Part shown: in pieces, positions 20,566 through 31,522 of the stretch
Layout: every line of letters starts with the position of its first letter
How positions within the stretch are numbered: position 1 is the first letter of the stretch
Source: Xiphydria camelus
Lineage: Eukaryota > Arthropoda > Insecta > Hymenoptera > Xiphydriidae
Assembly: GCA_963678675.1 (NCBI GenBank)
Contig: OY783192.1
Location: 22,386,472 to 22,450,471 of the forward strand
Length of the DNA: 64,000 nucleotides
Direction: 5' to 3'
Notes under the pieces: model-generated
Seen by the model: only the letters and a program-made list of their open reading frames with translations
What the model was told of the DNA's origin: nothing
Databases searched by the model: none
Position numbers and translations under genes: made by a program

Positions 20566-21555
20566 AATGTTTTTGGGGTAGAATTTTTTTTATCAAGTTT
20601 TTACTACTGGTACTGTGTTTTGAATAACTAACTATTATGTTTGCTGTGTGTTTCATGCATAATAAAATTTTATGCAACTTCCCTATTGATAGGTACTGTA
20701 TTGTAGTAATTGCACAACTGAGCCAGCCATTAGACTAACGACTTAAAGCACTTTAAGCAGTTTTTCCATATATAATATTTATATTATATATCTTATTAAT
20801 TTCATAGAGTGATATGTGCATAATATATCAATGAACGAGCTGTTCAATAATGACGCACGCTCCCTGTGACATTGCGGTCGCGCTGTGCGTTGCAAGTCGA
20901 CGATTTTAGCTGATCGAAATATTGCTTAAAATTACTATTTTTATGTACGTACAATTTTCTCTTTAAGTTTAACTTGCATATTATTCTTCTTTTGAAAACA
21001 GTTTTTTTAAAAATACTTATGGGAAAAAACTTTTATTTCTGGAAGAACGACTTAAGTACTACTTTAAATATTCATCAGTATTCCTTTATTTTCTTAACAT
21101 ATTTCTTATTTTTCTCTATTTCCTTCCTTTTTGGCATATGTATGCATAGAAACATACATTTATATAGGATTTATTCTGGAATAGACAAAATAGTTTATAA
21201 GATATTTGAAACTTTGAATTAAAGTTTGTGTATGAAAATGTAAGGTGGGTTAAATCATCCAACTGCCGGCTCAATTTCTTTTTGCTTCTGTGTATAAAAC
21301 CTGCAGGTCATAGAACAATTTAAATTGCACATTCAAGATCTAATTTTTCATGAAGAATACCACAACATGCTTTGTTTCTGCTATTCCTGGGACACCGTGT
21401 ATGCCATGTCACGATACTTCGTACCTTTATGTGTACACTGTAAAACATGACGCTGAACGATTAAATCCGGACTTCTCTCGAAGCAATCTCGTACAGCGTG
21501 ACGACGACGTAAAACGTCGTCTCGATTGGAAGAAGTGCTCGCGAATCGTATACAG
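20566..21555. other. AT-rich interval without recognised genes
   Basis: Nothing could be assigned. Frames of up to ~90 codons, such as the one at 21350-21631, overlap the start of the following palindrome or lack any family pattern. Confidence 0.4.
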
Positions 21556-22318
21556 AATGTTCCCCTCTATACACGCCAGCGTAGCACATTACATATCGGT
21601 AGGCGCTATCGGATCCAAGATGGTTCCCTAAAATTCAGTGACAATACCGACAGTTCAGACACGAACCAAATAGTCCAGACACGAACCAAATAGACGTTTC
21701 AGTCCGAAAAACATCGGTCATCTCAATAGTGGTGAATGTGACAGACGCTCTCACGAATAGTTTGATAATCGTTTGGATTTTTTTCGAATAATCAAGATAG
21801 TGAACGGAAGCAGCGCTATTTTTCTCTGGTTGCTTGTGCATAAAGAGCAGGAAAGGAGACATCAGTATCTCAGAAGAAGTGCCATCAGATAAGTTACTTC
21901 CTAACTGACCATCTTAACCTCATTTTGATCACGTATGAAGGACAAATATCTTTGTGGTTATCAAAATGAGGTTAAGACGGTCAGTTAGGAAGTAACTTAT
22001 CTGATGGCACTTCTTCTGAGATACTGATGTCTCCTTCCCTGTTTTTTGTGCATAAGCAATCAGAGAAAAATAGCGCTGCTTCCGTTCACTATCTTGATTA
22101 TTTGAAAAAAATCCAAACGATTATCAAATTATTTGTCAGAGCGTCTGTAACATTCACCGCTATTGAGATGACCGATGTTTTTCGGACTAAAACGTCTATT
22201 TGGTTCGTGTCTGGGCTGTCGGTATTGTCACCGAATTTTAGGGAACCATCTTGGATCCGATAGTGCCTACCGATATGCAATGTGCTACGCTGGCGTGTAT
22301 AGAGGGGAACATTCTGTA
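21556..22318. repeat. 763-bp palindrome
   Basis: The arms at about 21556-21922 and 21955-22318 are inverted copies with few differences around a ~30-bp centre. GTTACTTCCTAACTGACC and its complement flank the centre. A single diverged arm of the same family occurs at 44755-45010, so this is a fold-back element and not only a local inverted duplication. Confidence 0.7.
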
Positions 22319-23275
22319 GATGTACGAAAATACGTACAGGGGAACCGGGTGAACTGTAACTTAGAAGGCGTCGTGGTTCCGGTGGGATCGCAGGTTCTCT
22401 TAAAAATTCCCGGCGGGGGCCGGCCCAGACTACCGTGCAGGGGCGTAAAAAGTTGGGTACCTCCTCGGCTCCGTAACGAAAGTCGTGTTTTATTAGTCAA
22501 GTTGTTCGCGGGAATTAGCCGAAAACCGCGAGAGAGTTCCGTAAAGGGGATTGGAAGGGGGTCATTATGGAGGCTCCGGGGAATGAGAACTAATAGTGCG
22601 CGCGGTGTATGCCCGGCAGCGCTACGCGGGTCGGCCTTAATAAGCGTTTTAACATCCCGCCTATAAATTTTACGCCGTGTAAAATTAGCGCGAACCCGAT
22701 GGTAGCGCTAAGGCCTCGCTCCGACTAAGTGGCACCCGCCGCGGAACGTTATGTGTCTCGTGTTTCCAGCTACGGTTGACCAGTGGGGTATTGCCGTCGC
22801 TTGTAAGTACTCCGTATATGAAAGAAATAAAGAAAGAAGGTATGAGGTAAGAGGGCGAATTGTGCACACTTAAGGTAAATACACTCCCGTGGAGTGATTT
22901 TTGGAATTGAAATCAATATAAGTATAGCAATAGAAGCTCCAAATATTCTTTCATCATTATGCATCCTCATATTGAACAATTTTTCATTAACTGATGTTGT
23001 TTTCTGCAAAGAGGAAAAAATGCGAAAACCGAGTCTGTTGTATGTTGGGTAATTATGCGCAGAACGAAAGAAATATGAAATAACTGAATGAAATGAATGT
23101 TTTATGGAGTATTAATGCGGAAATGAGAAAATGTATTCAGCGAATGTTTATTTTATCGAAAATTAATAACAAAATTAGGAAAATTATTTTCTAAGGAAAG
23201 AATCACAGATATAGATAATTTTCAGCTTTATCAGCTTGCCCTCTTTAGGTAGATACGTCTGTTAGTGTAACAATA
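22319..23275. other. Apparently single-copy region, GC-rich at its start
   Basis: The first ~500 bp are GC- and CpG-rich with no match elsewhere in the window. A GTAAGT donor-like word lies near 22802. No convincing exon could be drawn, and the long plus-strand frame from 22175 begins inside the palindrome. The remainder is AT-rich. Confidence 0.3.
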
Positions 23276-23853
23276 ATGTTAAGTGTAACAATAAAACAAA
23301 AAATTGTTGTGAAATTTCACATGAAACTTGGAAAAACCGCTACTGAAACTTATAAATTATTGAAAGAATAAGAAAAAAAACGACCCGAATTGTGGAAGAA
23401 CAAGTTATGGATTCTCCACCAAGACAATGCGCTGGCTCATTCCGCATTAGGTGGCCATACACACAGAGTTCGAACTGTCGGTTTGAATCGCCAGTTTGAA
23501 CCACCGGTTTTATCTGCTGGTTGAAACCGTCGTCGTCCATTAACGCAGAATAGAAATCCACGGTTAAAACTGACAGGTTGAACCGCCACAGGCAACGTTA
23601 AGCGTGTTAAGCTAGCCATAAGCAGTGGACGGCGGCAGTTCTCCCCGTCGGTCTAGAATGACAGGTAAGTCTGACAGTTCGATCTGGCGCATGGCAATGC
23701 TCACTAACTGAAAAATAAAACTGCCGCTTTGAATCGCGCCGTTCCAAACCGACACACAGTGCTTCAGTTACCTATATGGGAGAGTGGACAAAAATAGAAA
23801 TTTCTCTTGACGGTTAATGAAACAGTAAATAAATGATTGTTAAGGAGGTTTTT

Positions 23854-24215
23854 TGGATCGCTCATCACGAATCTGAAGTCAGATTTCAAAAATTCAAGAT
23901 GGCGAATCCAATATGGCGGACGAGATTTTCGAAAATCGACGAATTCATGCTAAATTTGGTATAGGGGTTTTTTTGGGTCGCTGATCACGAATCTGAAGTC
24001 AGATTTCAACAATTCAAGATGGCGGATCCAATATGGCGGAAGAGATGTTCGAAAATCAACGGATAGATGCCAAATTTGGTATAGGGGGATTTGTTGGGTC
24101 GCTGATTACGAATATGAAGTTATATTTGACAAAATTCAAAATAATAAACATTTAAATTTTGTTCTAAAGTTCTTTGTTTGTTTGTTTATTTATTTCTTTT
24201 TACTTTAAAAAATGC
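23854..24215. repeat. Three ~120-bp tandem units with CAAGATGGCGGATCC
   Basis: Units start at 23854, 23974 and 24095. Each contains the TCACGAATCTGAAGTCAGAT word followed, in the first two, by CCAATATGGCGGA. The third is truncated after the first half. Confidence 0.7.
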
Positions 24216-24297
24216 TTATGATTTTTTTTTGTAATGGAGGGGGGGGGACTTTAAGTGTGTACCTATATAATCTACAAGGTAAGTGGATTTTTATTAA

Positions 24298-25575
24298 CTT
24301 TATATAAATAAGAAAAAGGTTGACATACCGAAAGAAATATTCGTAAAACTTATATTTCTTATGTTTTTACATATATGATTGCGGAGGCTATTCTCAAAAA
24401 ATTCCAAAAACCTTTTCAGTTTAGTATTTTATTAAAGCTTGTACATTCCTCTTAATACCTATATATTGTTTTATTTGCTCAGGGCTGCTCAAACCACAAA
24501 CTATAGATATTTTCGTTATGAGAGCGCGAAACGCCTGAATGACGAATTCTATTTTTTGTCACTAAGTGTCAAATAAGAGGTTGGCGGGGTTCGAGGCGGG
24601 GTGTTTGGGGGCTCACTTTATATAAATAAGAAAAGGGTTGACATACCGAAAAAAATATTCGTAGAACTTATATTTCTTATGTTTTTACATATATGATTCC
24701 GGAGGCTATTTCTCAAAAAATTCCAAAAACCTCCTTTTCAGTTTAGTATTATATTAAAGCTTGTACATTCCTCTTAATACCTATATATCGTTTTATTTGC
24801 TCAGGGCTGCTCAAACCAAACTATAGATATTTTCGTTATGAGAGCGCGAAACGCCCGAATGACGAATTCTATTTTTTGTCACTAAGTGTCAAATACGAGG
24901 TTGACGGGGTTCGAGGTGGGGTGTTTGGGGGCTCACTTTATATAAATAAGAAAAGGGTTGACATACCGAAAAAAATATTCGTAAAACTTATATTTCTTAT
25001 GTTTTTACACATATGATTGCGGAGGCTATTTCTCAAAAAATTCCAAAAACCTCCTTTTCAGTTTAGTATTTTATTAAAGCTTGTACATTTCTTTTAATAC
25101 CTATATATCGTTTTATTTGCTCAGGGCTGCTCAAACCAAACTATAGATAATTTCGTTATGAGGGCGCGAAACGCCCGAATGACGAATTCTATTTTTTGTC
25201 ACTAAGTTTCAAATATGAGGTTGACGGGGCTCGAGGCGGGGTGTTTGGGGGCTCACTTTATATAAATAAGGAAAAGGTTGACATACCGAAAAAAAATATT
25301 TGTAAAACTTATATTTCTTATGTTTTTACACATATGATTGCGGAGGCTATTTCTCAAAAAATTCCAAAAACCTCCTTTTCAGTTTAGTATTTTATTAAAG
25401 CTTGTACATTTCTCTTAATACCTATATATCGTTTTATTTGCTCAGGGCTGCTCAAACCAAACTATAGATAATTTCGTTATGAGGGCGCGAAACGCCCGAA
25501 TGACGAATTCTATTTTTTGTCACTAAGTGTCAAATACGAGGTTGACGAGGTTCAAGGCAAGGTGTTGGGAGCTCG
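24298..25575 (+). repeat. Four direct ~320-bp satellite-like units
   Basis: Units start at 24298, 24614, 24934 and 25254 (spacings 316, 320, 320). Each runs from CTTTATATAAATAAG to GGTTCGAGGCGGGGTGTT. The frames within them reflect the repeat and are not genes. Confidence 0.85.
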
Positions 25576-25940
25576 AGTCCCCCAACACCCCGCCTCGAAC
25601 CCCGTCAACCTCGTATTTGAGACTTAGTGACAAAAAATAGAATTCGTCATTCGGGCGTTTCGCTTCCTCATAACGAAAATATCTATAGTTTGTGGTTTGA
25701 GCAGCCCTGAGCAAATAAAACGATATATAGGTATTAAGAGGAAAATGTACAAACTTTAATAAAATGCTAAACTTAAAAGGAGGTTTTTGGAACTTTTTGA
25801 GAAATAGTCTCCGCAATCATTTTTGTAAAAACATAAGAAATATAAGTTTTACGAATATTTTTTTCGATATGTCAACCCTTTTCTTATTTATATAAAGTGA
25901 ATAAAAATCCCCTTATCTTGTAGATTACATACACATTTAA
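25576..25940 (-). repeat. Inverted fifth unit of the ~320-bp array
   Basis: This is one unit in reverse orientation, beginning CACCCCGCCTCGAACCCC and ending in the complement of the array's left boundary (AATCCCCTTATCTTGTAG), so the array sits inside a larger fold-back structure. A short piece of the unit edge also occurs at 33831-33856. Confidence 0.8.
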
Positions 25941-26251
25941 ATAATGTCTAAAAAGAAGTTCGTAATTCTGTTGAGACGAGAATGTTTACGCTGTGACGCG
26001 TCTTTCTTTATTTATTTGCATGGCAACGGTGGTTCAGTTGATCAAAAACGGATAGGTGTGGGTATAAGGGACATTACTTTATGATTTCAACGAATTAGTT
26101 TTTCTATATCGCGTAAGTAACAATCTGATTTTTGTCCACTGGATGAAGCACTGTGCGACAGTTCGAACTCTGTGTGTATGGCCACCTATTCTTGTCTGTC
26201 AAGAGGTTTCTAGCTAAGTACAGCATCACAGTGTTAGACCATCCGCCTTAA

Positions 26252-26711
26252 GGTCGGGACATACATTACCGAGCCGTGCCAGGGCCGGGACACGACCGTC
26301 ATTCGGCCTTGGCACGGCACGTTGAAGGGTGAGACATATGTACATTACCGGGCCGTGCCAGGGTCGAACACGGCCGAAGAGGAATAAATGGTCAGAACCC
26401 TTGCACGGCGCGTGTATCTAGGAACCACACATGTCCGTCAGTCGTCAGTTGTCTTGGAAACTGCTACGTTGCTAGGCGCTAAAACACGTAAATTACGGAA
26501 ACACGAGAAGCGCGGCCGGACCGTCACCGTGAAAAAGTAAAACTAAACTAATTGGCCCGGCCCAATGACGGTCCGTTGGCGACTCCCGGTCACGGCCCGT
26601 TAAAGTGAGAACAAAAGCATTTGATTCTATTGGACAGATCAACCGCCGGACGACGGACGATACTCGGCCGTGCTGCGGCCCTGGCACGGCCCGGTAATGT
26701 ATGTCCGGACC
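26252..26711. mobile_element. 460-bp TTAA-flanked MITE
   Basis: The termini GGTCGGGACATACATTACC and the complement of GGTCCGGACATACATTACC are flanked by TTAA (26248-26251 and 26712-26715). The target site is that of piggyBac or Kolobok elements. It carries internal repeats of CCGTGCCAGGGCCG. Confidence 0.8.
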
Positions 26712-26774
26712 TTAATTAGCCGGATTTTGCGCCGTGCGACTTATATCTGTTTCCTAAGGTGAAATGTGCATTAA

Positions 26775-26857
26775 CCCTGCGTTAGTAAGGTGGGGTATGT
26801 CCTACCCCAACTAAATGCAATTTTCACATTATATTATTTCACCTTTCCAACGGTGGG
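26775..26857. mobile_element. 83-bp TTAA-flanked MITE
   Basis: CCCTGCGTTAG at the left and the complement of CCCACCGTTG at the right are bounded by TTAA (26771-26774 and 26858-26861). Removing it restores the mariner reading ALKGTRFE across the junction, which confirms the boundaries. Confidence 0.8.
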
Positions 26858-27025
26858 TTAAAAGGAACAAGATTTGAGTCCGTTGAAGCTGTGAAAGAGA
26901 AAGCGGAACGCGTCCTGAAGGAGTTGACAGAAGAAGACTGCCAGCACTGTTTCGAACAATGGAAGATTCGCATGGAGCATTGTACGGATAGAGGAGGGGT
27001 ATATATTGAAGGTGATAATAAGTAA

Positions 27026-27109
27026 ATATCTGTACCTCAGGGCCAGACTACGTTAAGTCCAATGTAATGTAAATGGACTTAACGTAGTCTGGCTCTGAGG
27101 TACAGATAT
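27026..27109. repeat. Near-perfect 36-bp hairpin after the mariner stop
   Basis: The arms at 27026-27061 and 27074-27109 pair with a single mismatch around a 12-bp loop. It begins two bases after the TAA of the mariner ORF. It may be a minimal TIR-only insertion; no target duplication is certain. Confidence 0.75.
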
Positions 27110-27174
27110 GTATGAAATCAAAATAAAATGTTTTACAGCGTCAGTCTCGTTATTTAATAGCCACACCTCGTATA

Positions 27175-28229
27175 ATCTGAGGATATGAGAAATAGTTAGA
27201 AATAGTCATAGACGTGCACACACAAGAAGTAATTTTGCGTATTTGAGAATGCATGCGTACAATTATCCGCTACGGCCTAATTGGATAAAAAAAAATAACG
27301 TACTTTCATAACATGTGTTAAGTTAAATAAACAAAATAAAGTTACGGACTTACCACCTTCTTTCCTAGACCTCCAAAATTACATCAAAACAGAGGAATTT
27401 TATTCACTCTTTTCGACTTCTGTTATTAGAAATGCTTTAAATCGATATAACTTATAATTATATCATAAAGAATTATCTTTTGCTTTAATATTTCGGCTCG
27501 ATGAAGTTTCCTTCTATCGAAGAAGTGACCATAACCAGGATTCTCTCACAATTATCCACTGCGCACAATTACTCAACTCTCCATACTTGCCGAATAAGTT
27601 CAATTTCAACTTGGTTCTCTCGCTGGTCTTCTTAGTTCCGGATATAAAGAATATAGACGAAGTTATTTACCTCGTATTGTTTTATATCTTTGATTTTGGG
27701 CATTATTGAAACTTTGTAATCTTGTGACATCAGTAATAAAAAGTTTAAATTACAACGTGCACTCCAGCCAATAACATTTTTCTACAAAATGAGACCTTTT
27801 CTCATCATCAGAAATGAAACTAAATGGATTAAATGAATCTTGGATGGCTAATTCCAAATGTTTTCTTTTTGCTGTACTCTCACAACTCACGTTTAGAAGA
27901 AAAATGTAGTCAAGATCGTGAAAACCGCGGTATATGGGGTTCTTAATATAGTTTTTCTCAAAACTTTGAAGTACTACCCATACTTTGCTTATGAATTGGA
28001 GTTATGTTAAACATTTTTTAACTAGTATTGATTATCTTTCAGAATGCAATAAAGTTGGAACAAATAAAAACTAAATATCATTGAGATGAGTACGATGATG
28101 TTCGCTGGTGATGGGCGCTTTTCTTTTTCGCGTACACCTGAATGAAATTTAGCCCATATTTATTGAATGATGGGGATAATGTACCTACATGTACTTTCAG
28201 TGCACGCAGACATATTCGGAATAGAAGTG
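27175..28229. other. AT-rich interval without recognised features
   Basis: No repeat partner or gene was recognised in about 1.05 kb. It may be single-copy DNA. Confidence 0.35.
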
Positions 28230-28740
28230 GAGGGTAGTCCCAGAAGTACCTGACCTAACAAAGAAAATACAAAAAATTTGGACAAAATATCTTTATTTCT
28301 CAACATAGTGTCCTTTCAGCTCGATACACTTTTCCTAGCGATGTTCAATAACTTCGATACCCTGTTTATAGTGAGAATCGTTGAGCTCCTCAAAATATCT
28401 ATCGACTGCTGACTTCACCTTTTCATTGTTGGCAAATCTTTTACCACCGAGCCATTTTTTTAAGTTTGGAAAAAGAAAATAATCCAAGTGCATGAGGGAG
28501 CAATTCGAACTTGAACTCATTGATTTTGGCTATTGCGATAACGGTTGTGTGAACCGATGCATTGTCTTGATGAAACAATACTTCGTTCACTACTGATGGC
28601 TGCCAAACAAATATTAAACAACATAGCGTCTTCAAATTTGAAACATAAGTTTTAGAAGATGGGTACTTTCTAACATAGTAATTCTTTCAAACAACTACCG
28701 CCATCTATACGTTAAGTCGGGTACTTCTGGGACTACCCTC
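28230..28740 (-). mobile_element. Internally deleted mariner element, 511 bp
   Basis: The TIRs are 30 bp, starting GAGGGTAGTCCCAGAAGTAC, with two mismatches between the ends. TA follows the right end (28741-28742); the left flank reads TG, so one base of the duplication has mutated. A full mariner is about 1.3 kb, so most of the coding region is missing. Confidence 0.85.
28281..28640 (-). pseudogene. Mariner transposase C-terminal fragment
   Basis: The minus strand reads VNEVLFHQDNASVHTTVIAI (second catalytic block), then in another frame LDYFLFPNLKKWLGGKRF (third acidic block region). It continues NNEKVKSAVDRYFEEL to VIEHR, a TAG in place of the usual tryptophan, then EKCIELKGHYVEK and a stop. 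The N-terminal HTH and first aspartate are deleted. The frameshift and stop show it is inactive. It belongs to a mariner subfamily different from the copy at 23.3-27.2 kb, judging by the TIR and C-terminal sequence. Confidence 0.85.
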
Positions 28741-29016
28741 TATATACTACAGTGGGCCGTCCTAACTATTGTACCCCTCGTTTGAATACTGACAAAGTCA
28801 CCGCAGATAGGGCACGAAAGTAGGGAATGTCCAAATTTCTGGGTGTACAAATTCTTGGATCCCTACTGTATTTCATAAATATTATATATTATAATTATAA
28901 TCTCTAATATACATATAATATTCATATATGTGCAATCGATATAATGTATATATATAGGTATATATATATATATACAAGTGGGCAAAATTGCATATATTTT
29001 ACATATATTTCACATG
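28741..29016. repeat. AT dinucleotide-rich stretch
   Basis: TATATATAT simple repeat lies at about 28940-28975, preceded by a segment starting TACAGTGGGCCGTCC and ending CCCTACTGTA near 28750-28872 that may be a decayed MITE. No gene was seen. Confidence 0.45.
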
Positions 29017-29018
29017 TA

Positions 29019-29290
29019 CAGTGGTCCATCTATTACTCGCGCGAGAGGGGAAGTGATTGCCCCCACTCCTCCCGTGACGCCATGACTGCTGCCATAGCAT
29101 GAAGTGCGCACAGAGGTGCGCATGAAAATATAGAGAGGAAAAGCCGGTACCGTAGAATGGTAGAAACCGCGCTAACTCTTTCTTTTGTTACGCCACCATT
29201 GAGGTGAGTGGGGGCTGAAGCGAAGCTTCGCTAACTCAGAATTCTGCGAATTTACAGTCCCGAGACGCGCGAGTAATAGAGGGACCACTG
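29019..29290. mobile_element. 272-bp TA-flanked MITE (CAGTGGTCC termini)
   Basis: The TIR CAGTGGTCCATCTATTACTC recurs inverted at the right end with one difference (CCCTC for CATC), and the arms extend through CGCGCG. TA flanks both ends (29017-29018 and 29291-29292). Tc1/mariner or pogo mobilisation is likely. No coding content. Confidence 0.85.
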
Positions 29291-29342
29291 TAAAATCTAT
29301 AGACGTAAACGAATATATAATAGATATTTTAACTTATATGTA

Positions 29343-30231
29343 ATACTAGCAGCCCGTCCCGGCTTCGCACGGGTAGATTGTGGATTGATTTTGTCCGTCC
29401 ACCATTGTTTAAATACATTTTTAATACAAAACTTTTAGTATTTTTCCCGGGCTACGCAATGGTCATATTGGATTTGACCTTGACCATGACCTTCAAGGTT
29501 ATATCAAGGTCAAATTAATTTTTTTTCACGTTCAAATGTGTCCTTGACCATTTTTTTCATGTTACCTTTATTGTCAGCGGAGCTCAAATTTAGGTCAAGT
29601 ATAGTTCGACTTTTTGAACACCCTGTATAAGATTTACTAACTCAGAAACCTTCGCGGGCATGCGTCCAACCATTCCCCAAAGTTTCATCGCAATCGGATG
29701 AACGGTTTAGGAAGGCATAATAATAATCCGTACCGGTACTTTTTGAATACCTTTTATAAGATTTACTACCTCAGAAACCTTCGCGGGCATGTGTCCAACC
29801 ATTCCCCAAAGTTTCATCGCAATCGGATGAACGGTTTAGGAAGGCATAATAATCATCCGTACCAGTACTTTTTGAACACCCTGTATAAGATTTACTAACT
29901 CAGAAACCTTCGCGGGCATGCGTCCAACCATTCCCCAAAGTTTCATCGCAATCGGATGAACGGTTTAGGAAGGCATTTGATATTACCTTAAAGGTCACGG
30001 TCAAGGTCAAATCCAATACGACCACTGGGTAGCCAAGGGAACATTCTTAAAGTTTTGTATTAAACATTTTTCTCTAAAATGTTTTCCCGTTGAGATAATC
30101 GGCCGTACCGGGACTTTTTGAACACCCTGTATAAGATTTACTAACTCAGAAACCATCGCGGGCATGCGTCCAACCATTTCCCAAAATTTCATCGCAATCG
30201 GATGAACGGTTTAGGAAGGCATAAGAGACAT

Positions 30232-30266
<35 letters not shown>

Positions 30267-30296
30267 TTCATTTTTATATATATAGATAGATAGATG
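29343..30296 (+). repeat. Non-autonomous retroelement-like block with four tandem units
   Basis: It opens with CTAGCAGCCCGTCCCGGCTT and closes with GACAGACAGACA followed by TTTTTATATATATAGAT, a head and tail combination I know from arthropod SINE/RTE-like repeats. In between, a ~117-bp unit (from TTTTTGAACACCCTGTATAA to CGGTTTAGGAAGGCAT) occurs four times, starting near 29610, 29738, 29868 and 30114. AAGGTCA words separate the units. No intact ORF; the 66-codon frame at 29698 only follows the repeat. Confidence 0.6.
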
Positions 30297-30353
30297 TACC
30301 TACAATATTTTCGCGTGGGTATATTTTCATTTCATTACTAGCATCTCTGTATA

Positions 30354-31170
30354 CCGCATGTGTCCTATGGCCAACCGCGCAGGTGAGCTGCGACCTGAAT
30401 TCTTGACTTCGGCAGTATTTATGGTACAGTTAGAGTGGGCTTCAGACGAGTGCGCTGCATAAGAACGAAAAGTGTCGACTGCTCTTCTAATAGCTGTCAA
30501 TTCGGGAGATCGAAGCGTTTCGTGTAACCTCAAAATCGTAAAGTTTTGAATTAGTAGTGAATAATTTGTAGAAAAGTGATGAGAAATAATCATAAATAAT
30601 CTTTCGAATTGTGACAGCCATCGGGAAATCAGACGACGCTTTTCGCTCTTACGCTGCGTTCTTACGAAAAGTGTGAAACGTCTGATCTCCCGATGGCTAT
30701 CAATTCGGGAGATCGAAGTCTAAGCTCGAAATCGTGAATCTTTGAATAAATGGTAAGTAATGTTCAGAAGTGAGTGTTAACAATCATTCGGGTTTTTTCG
30801 ATGTCCAACCGAATTACACGCCTCATGCCTATTTGTTTCAGAAATTATTTCCGCCCTAGCACCGCGCGTGTCTAGGAAGTAGTTTTACGAAGTGGCGTGA
30901 GCGATACTTAAGGTGTCAATTCGGAAGATTATTTATGTATATTTCTCATCACTTCTACAAATTATTCACTACTAATTCAAAACTTTACGATTTTGAGGTT
31001 GCACGAAACGCTTCGATCTCCCGAATTGACAGCTATTAGAAGAGCAGTCGACACTTTTCGTTCTTATGCAGCGCACTCGTCTGAAGCCCACTCTAACTGT
31101 ACCATAAATACTGCCGAAGTCAAGAATTCAGGTCACAGCTCACCTGCGCGGTTGACCATAGGACATGCGG
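30354..31170. mobile_element. 817-bp fold-back element, CCGYATG family
   Basis: The termini CCGCATG and CATGCGG are flanked by TA (30352-30353 and 31171-31172). The arms of ~250 bp carry GTCAATTCGGGAGATCGAAG in both orientations, and the word recurs near 30695. The same termini and the same internal word occur in the 19804-20341 element. The 88- and 60-codon frames at the arms mirror one another and are not independent genes. Confidence 0.75.
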
Positions 31171-31172
31171 TA

Positions 31173-31520
31173 TAGCTGTAGTCGTGCTAACTAATTTCTT
31201 TCTCGAGGTAGAAATAATCTCCACCTATTCTCCCGAAAATCCTAATTCAATCTTATCGCTTCGAAATATAGCCAGCCCACGCATTCGATCGAACAAATTT
31301 CTTTGGGAAACTTATACCGAGCGTTACCTATCTACTCGATTGGAAGTTCATGGAAAAAATGAAAAGTTATTTTTAACTTTCCTCGAGCTTATACGTATAA
31401 GTATATATGTATATAGGCGCGGATATGCGCTTAACCCGCAAGGGAGTTGCGGAGGATGGAGCCATCAGAAGGGAAAGATCTCATCGTCAACGAGGGTTTG
31501 GCGTGACTTCGGTGCTGCTA
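31173..31520. other. Unassigned interval
   Basis: Apparently single-copy sequence with a 120-codon open frame at 31184-31546 that shows no family pattern and runs into the next element. Confidence 0.35.
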
Positions 31521-31522
31521 TA

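Larger units (their letters stand above)
23449..26187. mobile_element. 2.74-kb non-autonomous element with ATT target duplication
   Basis: TIRs beginning AGGTGGCCATACACACAGAG are about 33 bp long and essentially perfect. ATT flanks both sides (23446-23448 and 26188-26190), inside the mariner coding sequence. Subterminal GTTTGAACCGCC-like words fill the left end. The interior is almost entirely tandem and inverted repeats, with no protein. Confidence 0.8.
23294..27174 (+). pseudogene. Mariner transposase, internally deleted and split by three insertions
   Basis: Four pieces of a mariner-type (SETMAR-like) transposase are in order. At 23294-23448 the N terminus (MKLGKTATETYKLLKE) jumps by internal deletion to the second catalytic block (WILHQDNALAHSA). 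At 26188-26247 lies VKRFLAKYSITVLDHPP. At 26712-26774 lies CDLYLFPKVKCAL, with the third acidic residue. At 26858-27023 the C terminus (GTRFESVEAVKEKAERVL to IEGDNK) ends at a stop. The 3' terminus with CCACACCTCGTATA ends near 27174; the 5' terminus was not found. Stops and a one-base shift make it inactive. Confidence 0.85.

Noticed and set aside
24298..25905. CRISPR-like array of regular repeats
   Set aside because: The units are ~320 bp and contiguous with no short repeat/spacer pattern; the context is eukaryotic, so this is a tandem repeat.
30230..30265. GACA tetranucleotide microsatellite as a separate feature
   Set aside because: It is the normal tail of the retroelement-like block and is described there.
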